Source of the DNA: Synanceia verrucosa
Lineage: Eukaryota; Chordata; Actinopteri; Perciformes; Synanceiidae
Assembly (NCBI GenBank): GCA_029721515.1
Contig: CM056567.1
Coordinates: forward strand, 23,718,731-23,782,730
Direction: 5' to 3'
Length of the DNA stretch: 64,000 nucleotides
The notes under the pieces were generated by a model, which did not search any database, was not told the DNA's origin, and was given only the letters and a program-made list of their open reading frames with translations. A program made the translations under genes and the position numbers. Position 1 is the first letter of the stretch; every line of letters starts with the position of its first letter. This document shows, one piece after another, positions 56,441-64,000 of the stretch.

Positions 56441-57940
56441 ATGGAAGGAGGAAACAACACAACACACCAGGAGGATGCTGGCAGGCCCCAGGACCAACCA
56501 GAACATCCTCAACAGGACCATGTTTCTCCACCAGTGGCACTTTACGCGAGTGATACTTACACGTATCTAAGCGAAGTTATTAGTTCCGTAGCAAATGCTT
56601 TCGATGAAAGGATGAAGAACGCCTGGCAGGAACAGGTCAAAGCATTGGAGGAGAGGTTTGCCAAGGAGCTGGAACAGAAAGAGGAGGACTGGAGAAAGAA
56701 GGAGAGCCAGATGAAGACTGAGATTCGGGACAAGGACAACATAATCTGGCCTCTTAAACAAAACATGGGCCGTTTGTATGAGAGGCTCAACGAGGCAACG
56801 ATGCAGCTGGACTCAGTCACAGCTAAACTCGAAGAGACCGAGGCAACCTGTCAGGAACAGGTCAAAGCATTGGAGGAGAGGTTTGCCAAGGAGCTGGAAC
56901 AGAAAGAGGAGGACTGGAGAAAGAAGGAGAGTCAGATGAAGACTGAGATGCGGGACAAGGACAACATAATCTGGCCTCTTAAACAAAACATGGGCCGTTT
57001 ATATGAGAGGCTCAACGAGGCAACGATGCAGCTGGACTCAGTGACAGCTAAACTCGAAGAGACCGAGGCAACCTGTCAGGAACAGGTCAAAGCATTGGAG
57101 GAGAGGTTTGCCAAGGAGCTGGAACAGAAAGAGGAGGACTGGAGAAAGAAGGAGAGCCAGATGAAGACTGAGATTCGGGACAAGGACAACATAATCTGGC
57201 CTCTTAAACAAAACATGGGTCGTTTATATGAGAGGCTCAACGAGGCAACGATGCAGCTGGACTCAGTGACAACTAAACTCTACGAGACCGAGGCAACCTG
57301 TCAGGAACAGGTCAAAGCATTGGAGGAGAGGCTGTCACAGACACAAGAAAGCTGGAAAAACAAGGTGATCCAGCTGGAGATCGACCTTCACAACAAGGAC
57401 GACAAAATCCAAAGTCTTGTCCAATGCAACGACCATTTGCATCTGAGTCTCATTGAGAAAACGAGCCAGCTGGAAAGACAAACAGCTGACTTCAAACAAG
57501 CTGAGGCAGCCTGGCAGGAATCAAGAGAGAAAGTGGAGCGCATGTACACGAGGCACCGGGATGAGAGGGAGCGCTGGTTCACATTTCTCCAGGATGATAC
57601 GACACAGATCTGGGAAACAAGACTCCAACAGGCAAATACCCACCTTAGTGAGTGGAAGATGAAATATGAGCAGGTCTACGATATCAACAAGGACCTAGAC
57701 AAAAAAATACAAGGCCTGGAGACGGCGGCTCAACACATGCAAGAGGAGATCAAACTTCTGGAGGAGATCTGCCTGTACCAGAAGAGCAGGAGAGGCTGCT
57801 TCCTCTTCAGACGGGAGATCCTGGACAGGGAGGCAGCGTTGGAGAAGATGAAGACCAAGCTGCGTGACAGGGAGATGAAGAAGAGGGAGGAGGAGGAGAA
57901 AAAGGAGGTGAAAAGAAGAGGAGCGGAGAAGAGACAGTGA
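56441..57940 (+). CDS. Coiled-coil protein, copy F (499 aa)
   Basis: ATG at 56441, open to TGA at 57938-57940. Head 1-63. Three 75-residue repeats lie at 64-288 (56630-57304), the diverged LSQTQESWKNK unit at 289-359, and the C-terminal domain at 360-499 with FLQDDTTQIW. The charged polypurine-coded tail (KKREEEEKKEVKRR) ends the protein. AATAAA lies near 58172. With D this is the longest open copy. It is the only copy with the altered upstream ORFs. No homologue recognised; coiled-coil rod by sequence. Confidence 0.68.
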   Translation: MEGGNNTTHQEDAGRPQDQPEHPQQDHVSPPVALYASDTYTYLSEVISSVANAFDERMKNAWQEQVKALEERFAKELEQKEEDWRKKESQMKTEIRDKDNIIWPLKQNMGRLYERLNEATMQLDSVTAKLEETEATCQEQVKALEERFAKELEQKEEDWRKKESQMKTEMRDKDNIIWPLKQNMGRLYERLNEATMQLDSVTAKLEETEATCQEQVKALEERFAKELEQKEEDWRKKESQMKTEIRDKDNIIWPLKQNMGRLYERLNEATMQLDSVTTKLYETEATCQEQVKALEERLSQTQESWKNKVIQLEIDLHNKDDKIQSLVQCNDHLHLSLIEKTSQLERQTADFKQAEAAWQESREKVERMYTRHRDERERWFTFLQDDTTQIWETRLQQANTHLSEWKMKYEQVYDINKDLDKKIQGLETAAQHMQEEIKLLEEICLYQKSRRGCFLFRREILDREAALEKMKTKLRDREMKKREEEEKKEVKRRGAEKRQ

Positions 57941-58767
57941 CTGTCAAGTGGAGGAGGCTGCTGGATGTTCAGCTTAGGCTGGACATCAGTAACTTCCTTC
58001 ATCTCCCTCCCCTCTACCTCCTTTATCATTTCAGCTAAAAAGAAAAGAAAAAAGAAACAAACTATGAGAAAAGACTGAATTAAAAAAACAAAAATAATCC
58101 TTTTGGTTTGGTTGAACATTTATTCATGAAAAGAGAGGAAAATACAGCACACTAAACTGCAGTCTTAAAAAAATAAAATAGATAATCTCACAAAGATTGC
58201 ATAATATAGAGAAAGGTTATACAATTTCCCAGAAATTGGGATAATAATAACTAATATATCCAATAGTTCTTTAGGGGAAATGCTGTGCTAATATTATGTC
58301 AATAATAACATTTTATTTTATTTATTTTTTTAAAATAGGCCTTTTCTGTACATATTTTAACATTATGTCTTATACTAATAACAATGAATAATACATAATT
58401 TAGTGGGATATGTTGTAGTCACCTGCTTCCCTCCTATATTTATGTACCTAATAAATAATAAAAGTCCTTCTATTACTACAGTCGGTCCTCTGCCAAAACA
58501 TCAAAAACACTCACCAGGATTTGTATTTTCCAGAATGAGATTGGCTATTCAGAACTTGTTTACTCACTAAAATGACTTTTTTTCTAGGGACTCACAGAGG
58601 AGTCCCTGAAGGTAGAAAAACAATATCTGATGAGCAATTTGTGGTTAAATCAATGTGTTTATTGTCAAACTTTTAATTGGAGGGATGGAATTTACTAACG
58701 ATAGATGCAATAATCATCCAGCATCAGGAATGTTATCATCTCAGATAAAAGTGATCCCCTCAAATCA

Positions 58768-58995
58768 ATGATAAAATGGAAGTATAACTTCTCAAATATC
58801 TTTGTAGAGAAAATCTGTTCTGAACCAAATAAATTCCTCATTCCAAACAAAATCAAGGAGGTCCACATGAAAATACTACATAGATACTACCCCTGCAGTC
58901 ACTTCCTACATAAATTTAAAGCAGACATGTCACCTTTGTGCTCATTTTGTAAAGCAGAACCTGAAACCAAATTTCCAAAGAACCTGAAACCAAAT
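58768..58995 (+). mobile_element. LINE RT C-terminal remnant, truncated
   Basis: As 47208-47435, including the junction direct repeat shared with E. Confidence 0.7.
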
Positions 58996-59018
58996 TTGTA
59001 TCACATTTCCTCCCTTTT
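58996..59018 (-). promoter_or_regulatory. LTR stub and polypurine tract
   Basis: Minus strand AAAAGGGAGGAAA followed by TGTGATACAA, one base different from the stub at 13335 and 47436. Confidence 0.6.
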
Positions 59019-59878
59019 GTTCCTACAGGAACACCTAAGTAAATACAAAGTTTACGAAAAGCATCAAACCAGATCAGATTGAACCTTCTGCAGGGTCTTA
59101 AGATCAAACATCAAACATCATTAAGATATCAGTAACAGAGAAAAAAAAGTTGCATTTGTTCTTGCGAGAATAGAACTCTCTGGTTATAGCAAAGCTGAGA
59201 CAGACAGAACAGAGATTCTAGAATTACACAAGTGGTATTACATTACTGTATATTAATTAGTACAGATAACAATTATCATCCTAAAACTGGATGAAAGAAA
59301 AGACCCAGAGTGAGAACCTGTTCCCGGGCCTATACAGGCCATCGGGCAGTCGCCTCACCAAGTCATTATAACTTTATGATTCTCAAATGTCCATGCTGCA
59401 AAACAAACAGATTCAATGCATCTCAGTTCTTCTCAGAGGTCACACCTATCAATGGTTACACCGCAAATTCAGGCAAAAACCCTTTTCTAGTGAAAAATTC
59501 CTGAATGACCCTCTCATAGAGCCCAGAGGAGAAAAACCCCATTCGTGTCAGATGAGGGGAAAACACCTCCGTGGTCTCCATGGGAACAATCACCATTCTC
59601 TTGCAGTGAACCTGGTTGTAACACAGAATAAACAGACATTAGAATCATCATAAAGGCATTATAATCACATGAATATTTATGAAAATGTTGAAAAGTTGAC
59701 TGTATGCTGGTGCAGATGTCTTTAGATTTCTTTGTTTCTTGTCCGCTGTTCTGGCATCATGGTTTCGTTGGAACAGAGCGTTTACTTTCACCATCTGTTC
59801 AGTTGGTGACTTGGCACGTCACATGTAGAAGGGAGCGCTTTTACCTCCTCCTGATATTGTGGATCTCCAGGTGGTGGG

Positions 59879-60241
59879 TCAGTTGGAGCTGGTACTTTTG
59901 CAGTGGGACGCATGGATCCATTTTGCTCTTTCTGCAACCTTCACTGCTGTGTGTGTCGTGAGGAGGATCTGGAACGGGCCTTCCCAGCGTCTGTGTTTCC
60001 AGCTTTTTCTTCTGAAGTCTTTCACGACCACGTAGTCTCCTGGTTGGAGCCGATGCAGTGGACCTTCAGCTTGGCCAGGCAGTGAAGCAGCCACTTGTCT
60101 CAGTGATGGCACCCTTATATTAACATCATTGCTCGTCTTCAGATCCTGGTGGTGGGATGGACAACAGTCCCTCCATTTCAGCTGAACACTGGACCATCTT
60201 CTTTTCCAGTTGAAATCAATCTGACCCCTTTTGAGTTGCAC
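59879..60241 (-). pseudogene. ERV integrase C-terminal remnant
   Basis: Third copy of the integrase C-terminal fragment, with GPFQ as in 48314-48676. Same truncated start and same stop. Confidence 0.75.
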
Positions 60242-63200
60242 TGGTTAAACTGGCTGTCTGTATCCTGGATGTCTCATTTCCACCTGCCTCCAGTGTGTCT
60301 GCAAAATACAATGATAGCAAAACTACACAACAAGCAACAATAGCAAACACAGATAAAACAATCCATCAAGTGTTATTTTTACTCAAGACTTCCTGCTTTA
60401 ATTTCAAAATAAAAGCCCTTCTGTGTTTCTGTCTGTTGATAGAACTGTGTTTATTAACATGAGACTTTTATTTTGACATACCGTATGTATAAGAATGAAT
60501 ACTCAGTGCAAGCTTGACCAGCTTTATGTAGAAAGACCGATGTATAGAGTTTATTCTGAAGGACCAACTGGACTGATATCTGCATTCAATCTTCAGTCTT
60601 TTGTAAACTTCACTGACATCCTGTCTGTGAGACATTAATGAGTCTATATAGTGACCTTGCTGTTGTAGCATAAATAGTGTAGAGCAGATTAGTCAATCAT
60701 TAATTAATATCAGATTATGTATTTATGAACAATAGCTTTAAGTTATTGATCATAAACCAAAAATTGCCTTTAATAGTAGAAATTATCAGGGCGCCACCCA
60801 GTTTTGCTAAAACAGGGAAAACTTGTGAATTTGACATTAATTAACAGAGTCTCTTAATCTCAGGGTGCTACAGAGTTCTTGACCTAGTGTACAGTGATTC
60901 AATTGCTTTATATACACACACAAATCAAATAACCAAGTTCTTTATAAATGAGATGTTTATTTGACAAACTATAACCAGACTACTACTGTCACAGAAAATA
61001 ACTAATAATAAATGTTTAGTTTGATGAACTAAATGACCAGGTTACTAACAGAAATAAGAAAATAGAAAAAACATGGGAAAACATGGGATTGACTCATCGT
61101 GACCAAAATGGAATGAATGATTACACAAAAGTTTAAGGATGAATGATGAATTGATTCAATGTGACCAGTTTAATTCAGTGGTGGTTATCTAGACCAAATT
61201 AAGAATTAGGTTGTTAACAAAATTTGGTTTAGGTTTGGTGGCGTTCAGCAGTTGAGAGTTTGAGAGGCATCAGAGAAGACTGTGAGTAATTTACTATTCA
61301 GAATTGGTTTAGCATTTTATTGAAATCTTACTAAATATTATTAAGTTTGCTGGATTAAGCCCTAAATTCAGGCCATTTAATTTAGCGTCTAATCATCACA
61401 CTCTTTAATATCTGTAAGATGTATATGCAGTATATCACCGTTCCTGGATGGATGGGAGTGAGGAGTGGCTGCAGGTTCTGTCTGGATCTGATGGATCTCT
61501 GCAGGTGACTTCGGCTTGAACTTCACCAGTGGCTCTTTCGGGCATCGGTGGACATCTCTGGACAGTCCTGGACAGCTCTGGACGTCTTTGGTCATCTCTG
61601 AACATCTGTGGTTGACATGGCTCCATCTCAGTCTCTCTCTGTCTGTCTCTCCTCTTCACAGCATAGTCTCTGTGCCCTTGCTTCAATTCTTCCCCCCCTC
61701 TTTGTTGGTGGGGGAGGTCGGCTGGATTCACACCAACGTGTCGACCGACAGTCTTTTCTTCTTTTAAGTTTCTTCATGATGGCTGGAGTCATTTTCTGCA
61801 GCCTGTGTCTGGCAGAGGAGCTGGCTCACATTTTCAGGGCAAAGGAGTAGACAGAGGAGACAAGATGGTCTTGAGGCAGGATGCAGAGTTGGAAGGTTCT
61901 GGTTAGGCTGTTCTTCATGCCGTGAGGTGCTGGGTCCTGAGGAGGCCATTCAGAGGCAGCATTCAGAGTCTTTCAGTCATATCTGGAGCAGGTTGAAGAT
62001 TCAGGAGAGGTTGCTCTTCATGCCATGAGGCGCTGGGCCTGCGGTGGGACAGCATGTCTCTGTCTCTGGGTCATCCTTGTTTCCCTCCCCCTCCCAGCAT
62101 GTGGGAGAGGGAGAACAGAGATGCAGTGGAGAGGATGAAGACCAGCACTTGACTGGCTGAAGGACTGAAGAAGAATAGCACCAGTGCTCAGACCAGCTGA
62201 GGCTTTTTATGATCTTTGCTGAAGGTCCAGTGGGGGTGTGACCACTGGTCCCTCCCCATCCACCAAGTTAACTGAGATGATATTCTTTTTTAACTTATTT
62301 AATATTAATACTGCTGTGTTTTACTTTATTAAAGTTTCTCTATATGGAAGCTCGCTCTCTCCGCTGCAGATCAATACCAAACACCTTATAATAGGAAACC
62401 ACAGAACAAAACTTGACCAATTGAATCAAAATTAATCAACAAATTAAATAACACAGATGAACCATGGTATCAGAGCATGTAGGAAGGTGCACTACCACAG
62501 GCATATCTATGTATGATTGTGTCTGTAGACTTAATCCAAAAACAATCCCACATGTCACATTTAGTCCTTATCAGAAGGAGGAAAAGGAAGAGGATCTATG
62601 TGGAGACTGATGTTTGACATTATAACAGTGATACTTATATGACAGTAGCTGAGGAATGAAATCATAGTTAACCATTAAAATCTTAATGTAATGTTCTGTT
62701 CCAGGCAGGGAGAAAGGAAGAGGCCACATTAAGCGTGTGTCTGGCAGGATTAAAGCAGGAATGTGGGCAATAAACTCCTCCTCCTGGTGTGTGTCCTGGA
62801 GTTTCTTGGGTCAGAGAGGAGGAACTGGTCTTATCTGTTTATTCTACCAGTCATAAAACTTAACCCTTTAGCACTCAGGTGTCACATAGTGTCAGATGGA
62901 TTTCCTGGGGAGATACTCAGAAATGAGAAGAGTTATGTTCATTATTTTATGCTCATTCATATGCTACACTGTTTTAAACACTTCAGTTGTATATCAGAAA
63001 CATTAAGCCTAGTTATACTTAAAATATATGGATAGTTCAAAGTCATTACCAAAAACCAATAATAGCCATAACGCTAATGTGTCCCTCGATGAAATGGAGT
63101 TTGATACCCCTGTTCTAGTGGATATGGAGGCTTTAGCACACTGATTCAGGCGGTACCTCGTGTGTCCTCTATCCAATCGGAGGGTCTCACACCCTTACCC

Positions 63201-64000
63201 GAATGTTGTCGTCGTCACCCTCTGTTGTCACTCTTTTGTATGGAGAGATGCTACCAGTACAGTTAGTGCACCATAGTATTGACACATGATCAAGTTTTGT
63301 GAGGTCTAGAGGCGTCCCCCTGAGACCCACTATTGCAGGACCCTCAAACGTGTCCTGTGCAAAGTTTGAAAGGTTAAAAACCCTACACTATTGTTGGTGG
63401 AGGCTCTGATAGACATCAAAGCAATAAGCAAGGCCTCAACTCAGATTAATTTGGAATCTGCGCAGATTTTTGCCAATTTTTACTCTTTCAACTTGACCTT
63501 GGGACTGCCAGACCTAGGTAGCTAGTGATTAATTAAAAAAGAAAAAAACCTTACAAACTGCACATAATGTGCTGATTAATCAAAAGGAGTCAGTTCACTG
63601 TAAGAAATAATCCTGTGGTCATGTAGATCTGAATTAATGTATTAGGTAAAACACATTTAATATGAATATGATTGTGTACATGGATGTGGAGCAACGTGTC
63701 TAAAGCACAAAAATGAATTGTTAATAAAATTCTTATTTGAGTATTTCTTAAGTTCTGTACTTTCTGGGCCATAGACTGAATATTCTTAATAAGGAAGAAT
63801 ATTTAGACTAAATTCAGTGCATTGATCACATTCAAATCAATGTGCAGATTAATGTAGATGACTATTACACAATTATATATCACTGACATGTGGAATTAAT
63901 TTATATTAGTAGTATTTCCACATTAGGGAGTTTATCTTTTTCAAATGAACTCAATATTCTTGTTTAGGTTATAATCGACTATGTACTGTTTTCTGTTTTA
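60242..64000. other. Type II flank to window end
   Basis: Reverse complement of about 8344-12101, with the 10-bp minisatellite at 61543-61602. No gene recognised. Homology is still running at the window edge. Confidence 0.5.

Overview
The window looks like teleost fish nuclear DNA. It is AT-rich and intron-bearing, with a Tc1/mariner element, a CCHC/APE-type LINE, fish-style retroelement tails, microsatellites and endogenous-retrovirus pieces, and it has no bacterial gene organisation. Four sequence blocks (1-6232, 6733-32601, 33102-51232, 51733-64000) are joined by three gaps of exactly 500 N. This looks like scaffold padding, so order and orientation across the gaps are not proven by the sequence.

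Almost everything outside 6733-8343 is one amplified unit. Each unit carries a one-exon-like ORF for a hydrophilic coiled-coil protein I do not recognise. It has a 5' region with ETS, YY1-like and RFX X-box motifs. Divergent from it is a decayed CHMP6 (ESCRT-III) gene fragment. A long AT-rich spacer follows, with LINE remnants, a solo LTR, a hairpin, microsatellites and a 21-bp VNTR. Six coiled-coil copies are visible. A (14376-15650), B (22717-24003) and C (31255-32601) are on minus; D (36421-37920), E (45109-46384) and F (56441-57940) are on plus. A, B, D and F are open. C and E each carry a 1-nt frameshift, and C also runs into a gap. 1-6232 is the 3' flank and spacer of a further plus-strand copy that lies outside the window.

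Two spacer types exist. Type I, downstream of B, C, D and the off-window copy, carries a solo LTR inserted in an old LINE zinc-finger sequence. Type II, downstream of A, E and F, has at the same site a retroviral polypurine tract with a 10-nt LTR stub, an integrase C-terminus and several kb of unclassified DNA. Block 33102-51232 is broadly the reverse complement of about 9.55-25.7 kb plus a Tc1-like insertion. Block 51733-64000 is broadly the reverse complement of about 8.34-20.3 kb. Diagnostic variants occur in all four combinations among spacers, so the copies (or haplotypes) have recombined.

The most interesting points are the amplified coiled-coil family with its intragenic 75-residue repeat (2 or 3 copies, plus a diverged fourth that B has lost), the cilia/testis-style X-box promoter, the shared CHMP6 lesions, and the reciprocal mosaic spacers. 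Several of these could be explained partly by haplotigs or scaffolding, and this is stated in each case.
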